A stretch of DNA of 64,000 nucleotides from Arthrobacter echini (GCF_004803505.1 NZ_SSWH01000005.1:174544-238543), one strand, 5' to 3'. Counted from the stretch's first letter, positions 8,633 to 18,560 are shown. Notes: a model not told the origin generated them from the letters alone. Program-made: numbers and translations.

Positions 8633-8878
8633 CGATCGGTGGGAACGCCCCGGTGTGGAATGTCCGTGCTGAGCGCCGGACGACGACGACCGCCTGCGGA
8701 AACTATCTACTCGTCCGGGCTGTCGGGCGGGGGAGTGCCGTCGTCGTCGTGCTCTTAGATCAACCGGCCGTCGTGCACCCGCTTCAGCTCGATGCCCTCG
8801 AGGTAGCTGGGCACCGGCGGGTCCAGGTCTCCATCGCTCGTCATGCCTCGATCCTAGACGCCGACCGTCCGGTAACAA
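8633..8878. other. Spacer between IS256 and pdxA remnants, no supported gene
   Basis: No family is recognisable here. One small minus-strand frame at 8755-8844 (29 codons, preceded by GAGG) reads MTSDGDLDPPVPSYLEGIEL and then ends in HDGRLI; it could be the end of a lost neighbour or chance. The stretch is flanked on both sides by gene fragments. Confidence 0.4.
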
Positions 8879-9424
8879 TTACTGCTGCGCGGTCCACCAG
8901 ACGACATCCCAGCCCGGCGCCAGCTGCGCGGCCCGCCGAAGAGACAGCACCAGGCTCGCCTCGCGGGCGATGCCCTGCCCTGCGATGTCGAACGCCGTGC
9001 CGTGGTCCACCGAGACGCGGACGACGGGCAGGCCGACGGTGATGTTTACCCCGTCGTCGCCGGAGACCGCCTTGAAGGGTGCGTGGCCCTGGTCGTGGTA
9101 GTAGGCGATGACCATGTTCCACTTGCCCTTGACCGCTGCGGGGATGAGCGCATCCGCGGGGATGGGCCCGTGCACGTTGATGCCCTTCTTTCGGGCGGCC
9201 GCGACGGCGGCGACGAGGATGTCGGCATCCTCGTCGCCGAACAGGCGGTTCTCCCCGGCGTGCGGGTTGAGCCCGGCGAGGCCGATCGGCTCGTCCCGGT
9301 TGCCGAGTGCCTTCGTGAAGGCGCTGACGAGCTCTATGACGTTGCCGGTGCGCTCCGGCGTGACGTTCTCGATGGCCTGCCGCAGGGAGACGTGGGTGGT
9401 GAGGTGGAAACGCAGCACACCCCT
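8879..9424 (-). pseudogene. pdxA: C-terminal half of 4-hydroxythreonine-4-phosphate dehydrogenase (PdxA family)
   Basis: About 180 residues match the C-terminal half of PdxA/PdxA2 enzymes (about 330 residues when complete): HLTTHVSLRQAIENVTPERT, GLAGLNPHAGENRLFGDED, IAYYHDQGHAPFKAV and VSVDHGTAFDIAG. The metal-binding His of YYHDQGH and the SVDHGTA motif are present. The N-terminal half is missing: at about 9425 the sequence changes to IS30-like DNA in the opposite orientation. The protein should be non-functional. Whether it was PdxA proper or the sugar-acid-linked PdxA2 cannot be told from this part. Confidence 0.82.
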
Positions 9425-9442
9425 CGGTGAGCGGAAAGGGAG

Positions 9443-9517
9443 GCCACCTTGGGATTCCTCACACCACGGGAAGTCTTCACCAAATTACTCACCGACAACG
9501 TTGCTACCACCGGTTGA
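9443..9517 (+). mobile_element. IS30-family transposase C-terminal remnant
   Basis: The plus strand reads TLGFLTPREVFTKLLTDNVA followed by TTG and a TGA at 9515-9517, the usual end of actinobacterial IS30 transposases after their NDRPRKTLG motif. Only about 25 codons remain. It abuts the broken pdxA on one side, and the defence island begins about 185 bases further on. That interval (9518-9701) holds no gene and must contain the promoter of the island operon. Confidence 0.65.
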
Positions 9518-9701
9518 CACCAAGGGCCACTGTGCTGAAATATGCGGTTCCAACCGTCGAAGAAGGGCGACTGGCCCATCGGGCGGCCAGGGAGTCCGCA
9601 AGCGGGACACAGCGCGGTACATGCCCGGATTGCTCGTTGTGGGGTCCACGAGTACTAGCATTGGCAACGCAGCAGTAGAAGCACAAGAAGAATGGGGACG
9701 C

Positions 9702-11162
9702 GTGAGTCACGCGATTGCAATGGTGCCGGATCCACATTTAATGGAGTCCATGAGGGCCGTCGGCTACACACTGGAGACCGCGGTCGCCGACATAATCGAT
9801 AACTCGATTACGGCTGGCGCGACTGAGGTGAGCCTGCTGTTTTCCCCTCAGCCCGAACCCTACGTTGCGATCGTTGATAATGGAACGGGTATGTCGTCTG
9901 GGGCAGCCCAAAACGCCATGCGATTGGCTGGCTCGAACTCGAGGGATCACCGAAACTCCCATGACCTTGGGCGGTTTGGCTTGGGGTTGAAAACGGCGTC
10001 GATATCTCAATGCAGGGACTTGGTCTTGGTTACCAAGCAAGACGGTTCCCTCAGCGGTTACCGATGGGATCTCGACTATCTGGTGGAAACGAAGAGCTGG
10101 AGCCTGCTGGAGCTAACCGAGGACGAGTGTCGGTTACTGCCGGGCTTTGATGAGCTCGACAAGCATCAAAACGGAACGCTTGTGCTGTGGAGGAAGCTCG
10201 ACCAGCTAGAAGCGGCGGTGGGAGACCTGATTGCAGGGCTGGATGCTCACATGATCGACGTGCGCAAGCACCTAGCCCTCGTGTTTCACCGGTTCCTTGC
10301 CGGCGAGCACGGCAGCAAGTTCTCAATCGCCATCAACTACCGCAATGTATCTGGCGCAGATCCGCTCCTGCAGAACCACAAAGCAACCCTTCCTGGCCCT
10401 ATCGAACGTATTGACGTCGAAGGCGAGTCCATCGAGCTTCGTCCGTACACTCTTCCTCACCTGAATAAGCTCTCTACTGCGGATCGACAGCGTGCGCAGG
10501 TTGAAGGCTCGATGCGCGACAGCCAAGGATTCTATATCTATCGTGAGAAGCGTTTGGTGATTTGGGGCACTTGGTTCCGCATTGCACCCAAGCACGAATT
10601 AGGCAAACTCGCTCGGGTGCGGGTCGATGTGCCGAACTCCCTTGATCACCTATGGGCTCTCGACATCAAGAAGGCTCAAGCGGTTCCGCCGCCGAGCATC
10701 CAACGCCGTCTTCGTCAGGTTGCCAACAACATAATCGCTCCGAGCCGCAAGGTTCACGAGTACAGGGGCCGTCGCACGGGAGCTCAACAGCACACGAGGC
10801 TCTGGAACGTATACGACGACCGCAACTCGTTCCGGTACGAGATCAACAGGGAGCATCCCGCAGTGATTGCACTAGGTTCCCAGCCGGCAAGTGACGGTCA
10901 ATCAGTGGACTCTCTGCTTCGGCTGCTGGAGAGAAGCTTCCCAGTGGATGACGTCTACAACCGTATGGGCCAGGACCAGACCCAGCTGGACAGTAAGGAC
11001 TCCGACTTAGACTTGATGCTTCTCGCCTCATCCCTATGGAACTCACTTCAAGGAACGCTGGCGCCGGAAGCTTTCGTGCAGTCGATCGCCGGCACCGAAC
11101 CATTCGACTCCAACCCTAAGTCACGCCAAATACTGGAAGAAGCGGTTACTAACCATGACTGA
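9702..11162 (+). CDS. MutL/MORC-type GHKL ATPase of a defence island
   Basis: A 486-residue protein with an N-terminal GHKL (HSP90/MutL/MORC-like) ATPase domain. The N box is ADIIDNSITAGA (Asp30, Asn34), the G1 box VDNGTGM (58-64) and the G2 box GRFGLGLKTAS (90-100). After the ATPase a second domain carries an S5-like segment with KRLVIWGTW and the tail is of unknown function. I chose the GTG at 9702, where a GGGGA lies just upstream and the GHKL domain begins at once. The Z1 gene starts inside its last codons. Iyer, Abhiman and Aravind (2008) described MutL-like ATPases in restriction-modification neighbourhoods with Z1 helicases, nucleases and Vsr; this gene fits that class. Its likely role is ATP-dependent DNA clamping or sensing. 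Confidence 0.85.
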   Translation: MSHAIAMVPDPHLMESMRAVGYTLETAVADIIDNSITAGATEVSLLFSPQPEPYVAIVDNGTGMSSGAAQNAMRLAGSNSRDHRNSHDLGRFGLGLKTASISQCRDLVLVTKQDGSLSGYRWDLDYLVETKSWSLLELTEDECRLLPGFDELDKHQNGTLVLWRKLDQLEAAVGDLIAGLDAHMIDVRKHLALVFHRFLAGEHGSKFSIAINYRNVSGADPLLQNHKATLPGPIERIDVEGESIELRPYTLPHLNKLSTADRQRAQVEGSMRDSQGFYIYREKRLVIWGTWFRIAPKHELGKLARVRVDVPNSLDHLWALDIKKAQAVPPPSIQRRLRQVANNIIAPSRKVHEYRGRRTGAQQHTRLWNVYDDRNSFRYEINREHPAVIALGSQPASDGQSVDSLLRLLERSFPVDDVYNRMGQDQTQLDSKDSDLDLMLLASSLWNSLQGTLAPEAFVQSIAGTEPFDSNPKSRQILEEAVTNHD

Positions 11163-14055
11163 ACTTAAATTTGCTTTCCCGCTGTCCTCTGTCGAAGGTG
11201 CAGTATTAGGTTTGCTGACCGACCCAAAGACCGGCGAAAGCTACATTGGTCTCACGGAGTCGCAGGTCGAGGATGCGTTCAAGCTGGTGCTTCCTAACAT
11301 GTCTGTAGATGCGACGGACGAACAACTTCGCCAGTTGCGGAGACGGGTGATGGATCGTGTAGGTGCTCACATACCTACCGGGCGAGGTAATGGTCCGGTT
11401 GTGAAAAACCACATCCCATGGCTGCCGGACGCGAAGGCCGAGATTAAGTGGAACAGGTGGCGAGCCTATCGGACGATGCTCGCACGAGCAGGGCGCTCGG
11501 GGCAGATGCTGGAACGGCTGGACAAGTTTACAGATGACATCCTCGACCTTGCCGGTGATCCGAAAGCAGCGGGTCCTTGGAACCGGCGAGGGCTCATCAT
11601 TGGAGATGTTCAATCAGGTAAGACGCAGAACTACTTGGGCTTGATCAACAAGGCAGCTGATGCAGGGTACCGGCTGGTGATTATCCTGTCGGGCAACACT
11701 GAGTACCTCCGTCGGCAAACTCACGAGCGCGTTGATGAGGGCTTCATCGGTCGTGACACAGCTCGAGTAGACACACCGAAGGGTGCTTCTTTGACGAAGG
11801 ATGTTCACATCGGTGTTGGTCAAATTGATCGCAGCGTCGCAAATACAATCAGCCAGACGACTGTGCTGATGGACTACCTCCAAGCAAGCAAGAAGGCTTC
11901 GAGTATGCCTTTGCCTAATGATTCATCAGCTCCCGTTGTGTTCGTACTTAAGAAAAACAAACACGTCCTCAACGCGGTAACAGGCTGGGCTCGCAGCCAA
12001 ACGGAGCACGGTCGGAAGATCGATCTGCCACTACTTCTACTCGACGATGAGTCTGATTACGCATCTATCAATACGGCCGCAGAAGAAGACCCGACGGCTA
12101 TCAACGCTGCCATCCGCACTATCCTCGGCAGCTTCAGCAGGTCTTCCTACGTTGCCATTACCGCGACGCCTTTTGCCAACATCTTCATCGACCATGAGGC
12201 GTCCGGTGCCGTTGAAGAGGACGGCGAAGTCTATGATGACCTCTTCCCTGAGGATTACATCTACCCGTTGGAAGCGCCTTCGAATTATGTCGGCATCAGG
12301 GCTACGTTCGGGCGTTCGGAAGCGAGTAGCACTGGGCTGATGAATCTGTCGGATGCCCAGTCATGGATCCCCATTAAGCATAAGAAAACGCAAGCGGTAT
12401 CAACCCTGCCGGAGAGTCTTCGGAAAGCTGTGCGCGTATTTCTACTGGCTAACGCAGTCATGGACCTTCGGGTTCAACCACCAAAGCGTAGATCGATGCT
12501 CGTGAATGTGTCCCGCTTCACTGCCGTTCAGGACAAGGTTGGGGACCTGCTGACGCAGGAGCTTTTCAGCTACAAGTCGGTTATTGAGCTACACAGTCTG
12601 GCTTATGCGCAGGGTGTAGGGAACGCGATACTCGATGAGTTCCGCGAGACGTTCCAGGAGACCTACGCCGAGAGCGATGAGGAGTGGGATGCTGTGCTCG
12701 AGCGGCTTCATAGTGCTGCGTCCGAAGTTAGGGTCAAGGTCTATAACTCGGCGGTGAACAGCCAAGGCGAGGACGACGAGTTCGAGGAACAAGTCCCGTC
12801 GCGACAGATAGCCGTGGGTGGCGATTTGCTTAGCCGTGGTCTCACCCTTGACGGGTTGGTTGTTAGCTACTTCCACAGGAGTGTTGGAGCCGCCGACACT
12901 ATGATGCAGATGGCGCGGTGGTTCGGGTATAGGGACGGATTCCGGGACCTATGTCGCCTGTGGATTAGTGACAAGTCGGCGGCGGATTATAGATTTGTCG
13001 CCGATGCAATCGAGGAGCTTCGCGAGGACCTCGCGCAGATGCGTCGGAATAATATGACGCCGCGGGATTTTGGGCTGGCGGTTCAGCAGCATCCGGAATC
13101 ACTGCTCATCACAGCGCGGAACAAGTCGAAGCACACTCTCGTGTCAGAGAAGGAGGTCAATCTGCTTGGACGGAATCTCGAAACAAAGCGCCTTTCCACC
13201 AACTTGGACGAGCAGCAGGGCAATCTCACTGCGCTTGAGAATTTGATGTCCGTGGGAGCAGAGTCAGCTTCCGCGCTTGACCAGACAAGTCGCGGGTATA
13301 ACCGACTCAATGGTGTACCAAAGGAACTGGTGGCTGATTTTCTACATCAGTTCAAGGCGGCGAATGATGATATTTTCTTCACCGGGCCGGGTCTGGAAAG
13401 TATGATTCGGGCAAGCCAAGGGGATAAGTTTCGCGAATGGGATGTCGTCCTGATGAACGGTAAACGTGGTGATGATTCATCTCTTCTTCGAAATCACGAT
13501 GGTCGGATTCTTCTCGTGGGCGGCGACACAAATGGAAGCGCAGTAATCAAGGCGCAAAGACAGCTCGTACTGAGAGCGACACCGCAACGAGGCGCAAGGA
13601 CATTCGCTCCCTCGCTCTGGGTCAGCGGTGCACGGGCGCGAGTCGCAGGTAGTGATGATCTCCGTCGCTTGCTAGACGAGGAGGTTCAGGAGGCTGCAAT
13701 CAACGCATATCTACAGAACGCCGCACCTGGCGCTGTGCCAGAGAGTGCTTTCTATCGCTTCCTCCCGAGGCCGCAACTGATGATCTACTGTCTTGACCCA
13801 AATCCTGCCGTGCTCCCTGAAGCGGGAAGGACCAGTGGAATCCGCATTGAAGGCGATGCGACGGATCAGGACGAGGAACTCGTTGAGTCTCTGCGAAAGG
13901 TGGAAGCACTCCTCGCACTGAAAATCGCGCTGCCCGCAGCCACTGGAAGGCCCTCGCCTGACGGGCGGGTCAGGTATGTGCTGAACAAGGTAGCCCAGCA
14001 GTACTGGTTGGACGACTTCGAAGACTTGTATATCGCAGGCGACGACCAGCAATGA
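11155..14055 (+). CDS. Z1-domain superfamily II helicase-like ATPase
   Basis: A 966-residue protein of the Z1 family (PF10593). The Walker A motif is GDVQSGKT (150-157), the Walker B-like motif LLLLDDESD (293-301). A helicase motif III-like SYVAITATPFANIF follows, and C-terminal helicase motifs are VGGDLLSRGLTLDG and MMQMARWFGYRDGF with the arginine finger. The Z1 domain is known from restriction-modification and phage-defence neighbourhoods as a DNA translocase or unwinding subunit. The ATG lies inside the end of the GHKL gene (8-base overlap) and its stop overlaps the next start (ATGA), so the genes are translationally coupled. No nuclease motif is obvious within it. Confidence 0.88.
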   Translation: MTELKFAFPLSSVEGAVLGLLTDPKTGESYIGLTESQVEDAFKLVLPNMSVDATDEQLRQLRRRVMDRVGAHIPTGRGNGPVVKNHIPWLPDAKAEIKWNRWRAYRTMLARAGRSGQMLERLDKFTDDILDLAGDPKAAGPWNRRGLIIGDVQSGKTQNYLGLINKAADAGYRLVIILSGNTEYLRRQTHERVDEGFIGRDTARVDTPKGASLTKDVHIGVGQIDRSVANTISQTTVLMDYLQASKKASSMPLPNDSSAPVVFVLKKNKHVLNAVTGWARSQTEHGRKIDLPLLLLDDESDYASINTAAEEDPTAINAAIRTILGSFSRSSYVAITATPFANIFIDHEASGAVEEDGEVYDDLFPEDYIYPLEAPSNYVGIRATFGRSEASSTGLMNLSDAQSWIPIKHKKTQAVSTLPESLRKAVRVFLLANAVMDLRVQPPKRRSMLVNVSRFTAVQDKVGDLLTQELFSYKSVIELHSLAYAQGVGNAILDEFRETFQETYAESDEEWDAVLERLHSAASEVRVKVYNSAVNSQGEDDEFEEQVPSRQIAVGGDLLSRGLTLDGLVVSYFHRSVGAADTMMQMARWFGYRDGFRDLCRLWISDKSAADYRFVADAIEELREDLAQMRRNNMTPRDFGLAVQQHPESLLITARNKSKHTLVSEKEVNLLGRNLETKRLSTNLDEQQGNLTALENLMSVGAESASALDQTSRGYNRLNGVPKELVADFLHQFKAANDDIFFTGPGLESMIRASQGDKFREWDVVLMNGKRGDDSSLLRNHDGRILLVGGDTNGSAVIKAQRQLVLRATPQRGARTFAPSLWVSGARARVAGSDDLRRLLDEEVQEAAINAYLQNAAPGAVPESAFYRFLPRPQLMIYCLDPNPAVLPEAGRTSGIRIEGDATDQDEELVESLRKVEALLALKIALPAATGRPSPDGRVRYVLNKVAQQYWLDDFEDLYIAGDDQQ

Positions 14056-15035
14056 GTGCGGAGGCTTGGTCAACCGATCGCTGGGTACTCGAGGTGAATG
14101 CTGGTCTAGACGGCCTGCGTGAACTTGATCCCGAAACTCCTACCCGTTTGGTCTACGGTGGTGACATACGCGGACGCATGAGCTTTGGATTGATCGCTAA
14201 GAGGGCTCCCGATCTGCCAGCACTGTCATCTGCTGTCGAAGTTGTTCGCGTAAGGCGGGAGCATGATCAGTCCTGGCTCCTTCTCTTCACGTTGGTGGAC
14301 CGGACCTTCAGCCATGTCTTCGTCGAGTTGTGCGGGCAGATTTATGAGCAGGTGCGCTCGGAGCCCACAGAGGATGCGGGACTCGCCCGAGCACTAGCCT
14401 CTATCGAGGAGTGGCGTTCCCTCCTCAAGGATGACAAGCAGAAGCTGAGCACCGAAAGGATCAGGGGGCTCTACGCCGAGCTTGGCTTCGCTTTTGATCA
14501 GCTACGTCCCAGAGTGGGAGCCCGCTCCGTCATGAGTGCCTGGCAAGGACCATACGGCGCTGACCAAGATTTTGAGTTTCCTAAGGCTCGCTATGAGGTG
14601 AAGAGCAAACGAACCACCGCTCGGGCGATCGAGATTAGTTCCGAGTATCAGCTATCAGGCGCAGACATTGTGCTCGTTGTAGTCGAGGTGCTGGACAGCA
14701 CAGTCCCGTTTGAAGGGGCAACGTCGCTTAGCTCGAAAGTGCGAGATATCAGATCGATTTTGGAGAATGACGATCCCGCAGGTCTTGAGGGGCTCGACCA
14801 AGCGTTGGAGGAGCTCGGCCTTGAGCTGAGCGACCCAGCGTACGAGGATGTGTACCTGTACTGCCGTTCGTTCAATTTCTTCTCAGTCGTTGATCCGTTT
14901 CCCCGCATCACCAGTGAGACTACGCCTCAGGGCATCACCAACGTCCGCTACAAGCTCAATCTTGATGAACTCGCGCCCTATCAAATTGATGAAAAGGCAG
15001 CCCTCTTGCCGCTGCCGAAAAGTGAGGATGAATAG
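14052..15035 (+). CDS. PD-(D/E)XK-motif protein (DUF4420), putative nuclease of the island
   Basis: A 327-residue protein resembling the DUF4420 family, annotated as PD-(D/E)XK-motif proteins. The candidate catalytic core is Asp173 in ADQDFEF, then Glu182-Val-Lys184 in ARYEVKSK, followed by a helix with AIEISSEYQL. This order is that of a type II restriction-like fold. It overlaps the Z1 gene by four bases and the AIPR gene by one base. The natural inference is that it supplies DNA cleavage for the ATPase pair upstream. Residue assignments come from pattern only. Confidence 0.8.
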   Translation: MSAEAWSTDRWVLEVNAGLDGLRELDPETPTRLVYGGDIRGRMSFGLIAKRAPDLPALSSAVEVVRVRREHDQSWLLLFTLVDRTFSHVFVELCGQIYEQVRSEPTEDAGLARALASIEEWRSLLKDDKQKLSTERIRGLYAELGFAFDQLRPRVGARSVMSAWQGPYGADQDFEFPKARYEVKSKRTTARAIEISSEYQLSGADIVLVVVEVLDSTVPFEGATSLSSKVRDIRSILENDDPAGLEGLDQALEELGLELSDPAYEDVYLYCRSFNFFSVVDPFPRITSETTPQGITNVRYKLNLDELAPYQIDEKAALLPLPKSEDE

Positions 15036-17116
15036 TGGAAATCACCGACTATCGATCGAACTTGCTCTCCACCGTCGGATCGATTGCTGACGCTGAAGGC
15101 GAGTTCCTCGCCACGGCATTTACGCAGCGCTGTACGGAGATCCTCACCGAAGCAGGTGAATTCGATGATGTGGTCACGCTCGACTTTGAAGGCGTAGGTG
15201 CAAGGCGCCGCAAGCTAAAGGTAAACGGGTATGACCTAGAAAATGCTGATAATAGTGTCGCGCTCATCGTGACCTCCTTTTCTGGAACGAGCGAAACGGG
15301 CGTGCTTTCCTCAACAGACGCAAAATCAACGCTTAAAGCGGTTCAAAATTTCCTGTCTGAGGCCCGCGATGGATCGTTTTTTGAAGGGCGGGAGGAGAGC
15401 TCTGCGGCGTTCCAACTTGCTTACGACCTCCATCACAGGGCGGCGAACGTATCCAGGTATCGTATCTATCTATTGACGGATGACCGGCTAAGCTCGCGGC
15501 TACGCGAACTGCCGCCCGAGTCTGAGAGCGGCATTCCTGTCGACCTTCACCTATGGGACATAGAGCGGTTTCACCAGTTGCAGGAGTCCCAATCGGGACG
15601 TGAACCGCTTCTCATCGATCTCCGTGCATGGACAGGAGATGGCGGGCTGCCCGCGTTGGAAGTTGAGGCCACCAACGAGGTCAAGACATACCTCGCGTCC
15701 GTCCCCGGAAATCTCCTCGCCTCACTGTATGGGAGGTATGGAAGCCGTCTCTTGGAGAGTAATGTGCGGTCGTATCTTACCAACAGAGGAAAGGTCAACA
15801 AGGGAATTCGCGAAACGGTGTTCGCGACCCCGGAGAGATTTATGGCGTTCAATAACGGCATCACGGCGACCGCTACATCCGTGCAGACGAAGGACGGTTC
15901 TTCGTCATTAATTGCAATCGAAGATCTGCAGATTGTGAATGGCGGACAGACCACAGCGTCTCTGTTTTTTGTCGACAAGGAATCAAAAGACAAGAGCAGC
16001 CTCGATCGCGTCCACGTTCCCATGAAGCTCGTTGTTGTCGCTCCTGAACTTGCCAGCGATCTCGTTCCAAGTATTTCCCGATTTGCTAATAGTCAAAATG
16101 CTGTCAGTGCAGCTGACTTCTTCTCAAACAGCCCGTTTCACGTTCGGATCGAAGAGTTTTCACGGCGGGTGCTCGCGCCTGCGGTGGCAGGTGCAACCTA
16201 TGACACGAAGTGGTATTACGAACGAACGCGGGGTCAGTACGAAAACGAGAGGAACAAGCTGCCCGCTGCGTCGGCTGCTCGTTTCGACAATCAGTACCCC
16301 AAGCACCAGAAGTTTGATAAGCCGGCGCTGGCCAAGTACGTAATGTCCTGGGAGCAACGACCGCACACAGTAAGCGGTGGTGCTCAGAAGAATTTTATTG
16401 CTTTCGCGGACATGGTAGCGAAGAGATGGGAGAAGGATGAGTCGGCGTTCAACGAGACATACTTCAAGGAAGCGGTCGCGAAGGCAATCCTGTTCAATTC
16501 TATTCGTGCGCACGTAGTCAAAACCTCCTGGTATCAGGAGGAGCGCGCCTACTTGGCCAATATCGTCGCCTACACCGTTGCCAAGCTTGCGCATCTTGTC
16601 GAAACCCAAGGTCGAGGTCGTTTACTCAATCTTGATCAGATCTGGCGGCGGCAAGCGGTTTCGGAGAGCTTGCTGGATGTAGCGCTCGATGTGGCTTCGG
16701 CTGTGCAGAAAATTCTTACTAATGAGCAGCGGCCGGTCCGGAACGTGACCGAGTGGGCGAAAAAGGTAGAGTGCTGGAACATCGTTGCTGCCTATCAGAT
16801 CGCTCTTCCATTGGAGTTCTTGGCCAGTCTGGTCGATCCCTCCGCTGTTGCGGAAACGCGACGAAATGCGCGCCAGACTCAGAAAATTGACAATGGTATC
16901 AATCAGCAAATGCGTTTGCTCGAGGTTCCTGCCGCCCATTGGATTGAGCTTCGTGACTTTGCACTTAGCAACCGAGTGGGAAGCCCGACTGACATAGGAA
17001 TTCTTGACCTCATGACCGGTCGACGACCGGGTCTACCTTCCGAACGGCAGGCGGCCCGTTTACTTGCCCTTGTGGGTGCAGCTAACGCGAAGGGCTTCAA
17101 GACATTTAGTCCCTGA
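15035..17116 (+). CDS. AIPR-family (abortive infection phage resistance) protein
   Basis: A 693-residue protein of the AIPR family (PF10592). Recognisable conserved parts are the central GKVNKGIRETVFATPERFMA, then FNNGITATAT, then LQIVNGGQTTASLFF and FANSQNAVSAADFFSNSPFH, typical of this family. AIPR proteins are associated with phage resistance, but a defined biochemical activity is not established to my knowledge. The GTG start shares one base with the stop of the DUF4420 gene. The 3' end overlaps the convergent methyltransferase gene by 11 bases, so the two transcripts would be antisense over their ends. Confidence 0.88.
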   Translation: MEITDYRSNLLSTVGSIADAEGEFLATAFTQRCTEILTEAGEFDDVVTLDFEGVGARRRKLKVNGYDLENADNSVALIVTSFSGTSETGVLSSTDAKSTLKAVQNFLSEARDGSFFEGREESSAAFQLAYDLHHRAANVSRYRIYLLTDDRLSSRLRELPPESESGIPVDLHLWDIERFHQLQESQSGREPLLIDLRAWTGDGGLPALEVEATNEVKTYLASVPGNLLASLYGRYGSRLLESNVRSYLTNRGKVNKGIRETVFATPERFMAFNNGITATATSVQTKDGSSSLIAIEDLQIVNGGQTTASLFFVDKESKDKSSLDRVHVPMKLVVVAPELASDLVPSISRFANSQNAVSAADFFSNSPFHVRIEEFSRRVLAPAVAGATYDTKWYYERTRGQYENERNKLPAASAARFDNQYPKHQKFDKPALAKYVMSWEQRPHTVSGGAQKNFIAFADMVAKRWEKDESAFNETYFKEAVAKAILFNSIRAHVVKTSWYQEERAYLANIVAYTVAKLAHLVETQGRGRLLNLDQIWRRQAVSESLLDVALDVASAVQKILTNEQRPVRNVTEWAKKVECWNIVAAYQIALPLEFLASLVDPSAVAETRRNARQTQKIDNGINQQMRLLEVPAAHWIELRDFALSNRVGSPTDIGILDLMTGRRPGLPSERQAARLLALVGAANAKGFKTFSP

Positions 17117-18560
17117 TAGCCTCCAGCATCGACGCCACTATTTCGCCAATCTGCTTAGCCAGAAGGGGTGGAACCGCGTTTCCAACTTGGTGAAACTGCT
17201 GGGTCCTGGGTCCCTCAAAAAAGTAGTTGTCGGGAAAGGTTTGCAGGCGCGCAGCTTCTCGCACGGTGAAGCTGCGTGCCTGCTCTCGTGCCGGGTGAAT
17301 GTAGTAGTGCCCGTCTTTGGATATGTGCGAGACAATCGTCGTCGACGGCGCATCCCATACCTGAACTCGAAAGCGGTCGGTGAAAGGGGTGCCCTCCTTA
17401 GACACGTTGCTGTGTTCAGGATGCAGAATCGCGGGCAAGTCGGTGTACTTGGGACTCTTGCCGGTACGCTCCGCCATAGCTGCCATTACACGGTAGCGAG
17501 CGAGGTCAGACACCATGTGCGGTCGGGGCTGGTGCTGACTCGGAACGTCAACCATGTAATCTCTGATCCAGGAACGGTACGTTTGCGTTGCAGCACTGTG
17601 CCGACCACCTTCGGCCGAATACATGTCAAGCTCCTCGTCCGGAAGCGCTTGCAGTGCGGCCTGCTCTGCGAGCAGCCAATCAACGGTGGCTTTAGGTACT
17701 CGCTTTGACGTCTGTGCTCGAACGGACGGCAGGTCTTCCAGCGCTGCACGCACCGTGACAAGGCTGTCGGACGGAAGGAGAACCTGGCGCGGAACCAGCT
17801 GCGCTACGTCCGATCGGACACCCAACAGGATTACACGATGCCGTTTCTGCGGAACGCCGTATTCCTCCGCCCTGATGATGTAGTCAGAGGGGCGCAGATC
17901 TTCGGGGTCCTGGTCAACGACCAACGATCGGATCTCATACCGCACCCCGCTGGGTAGTGCTCGGAGGTCTGCCAGTATCGTTTGGAACATGCTGTCATCG
18001 CCATTCCTCGACGAAAGGAGGCCCTTGACGTTTTCCATGACGAAAATCGTTGGCTTGAATTCATTCAGTATGTGGAGATATTCGCGGTAGAGGAAGTGCT
18101 TGTGATCGGAGGCGAAGCTCGCGTCTCCTGTTCGTCTTGACCTGCCGGCAAGAGAGTACGCTTGGCAGGGCGGGCCCCCAATCAGAACCCACGGCGCATC
18201 TTTCCTGTGCCGCAGGAGTCTTTCGCGGATCAAGGTGTCCACGTGGGTTCTAGAGTCCGCGCCGAGTACTTCGCGATGAACTTTGTCCCGTGACTCCAGA
18301 TAAGCTTCTTTGAAAGTTCCGCTATAGATCTCTGCCCAAGTCTTACGCCCGAGGATGTAGTCAAAGTAGCCCTCAAGGCTCTCTCCGGCTCGATTTAGGT
18401 GCCGGTAGGTTTCGCGGAGACGGAGGGTCTCGCAGGCGTAGGCGTCCATTTCGAAGGACGCGGCGTTTGAGAAGGCGTAGGACCCGTCTGAGTTACGGAC
18501 ATTGGAGAATCCTTCGTTGAGGCCGCCTGGGCCGGCGAAGAGGTCGATCAGGGGATACAC
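17106..18560 (-). CDS. DNA (cytosine-5-)-methyltransferase
   Basis: A 484-residue C5 methyltransferase. Motif I is DLFAGPGG (6-13), motif IV is GGPPCQAYS with catalytic Cys132, motif VI is MENVKG, motif VIII is QKRHRVILLG, and the C-terminal motifs IX and X are RLQTFPDNYFF and QVGNAVPP. An insertion of about 60 residues lies between motifs I and IV. It starts with GTG, preceded by AAGG. It is convergent with the ATPase/AIPR operon and divergent from vsr (186-base spacer), so it is the self-protecting modification part of the island. The recognition sequence cannot be read from the protein. Confidence 0.93.
   Translation of the reverse strand: MYPLIDLFAGPGGLNEGFSNVRNSDGSYAFSNAASFEMDAYACETLRLRETYRHLNRAGESLEGYFDYILGRKTWAEIYSGTFKEAYLESRDKVHREVLGADSRTHVDTLIRERLLRHRKDAPWVLIGGPPCQAYSLAGRSRRTGDASFASDHKHFLYREYLHILNEFKPTIFVMENVKGLLSSRNGDDSMFQTILADLRALPSGVRYEIRSLVVDQDPEDLRPSDYIIRAEEYGVPQKRHRVILLGVRSDVAQLVPRQVLLPSDSLVTVRAALEDLPSVRAQTSKRVPKATVDWLLAEQAALQALPDEELDMYSAEGGRHSAATQTYRSWIRDYMVDVPSQHQPRPHMVSDLARYRVMAAMAERTGKSPKYTDLPAILHPEHSNVSKEGTPFTDRFRVQVWDAPSTTIVSHISKDGHYYIHPAREQARSFTVREAARLQTFPDNYFFEGPRTQQFHQVGNAVPPLLAKQIGEIVASMLEAIRD

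Noticed and set aside
8195..8878. A 227-codon minus-strand frame across the IS256 remnant
   Set aside because: The transposase similarity is in a different frame; this one has no family features and enters lldD in antisense.
9108..9701. Upstream extension of the GHKL ATPase frame to 9108
   Set aside because: The extra 198 codons run antisense through the pdxA fragment and across the IS30 remnant; the GHKL domain begins right after the GTG at 9702.
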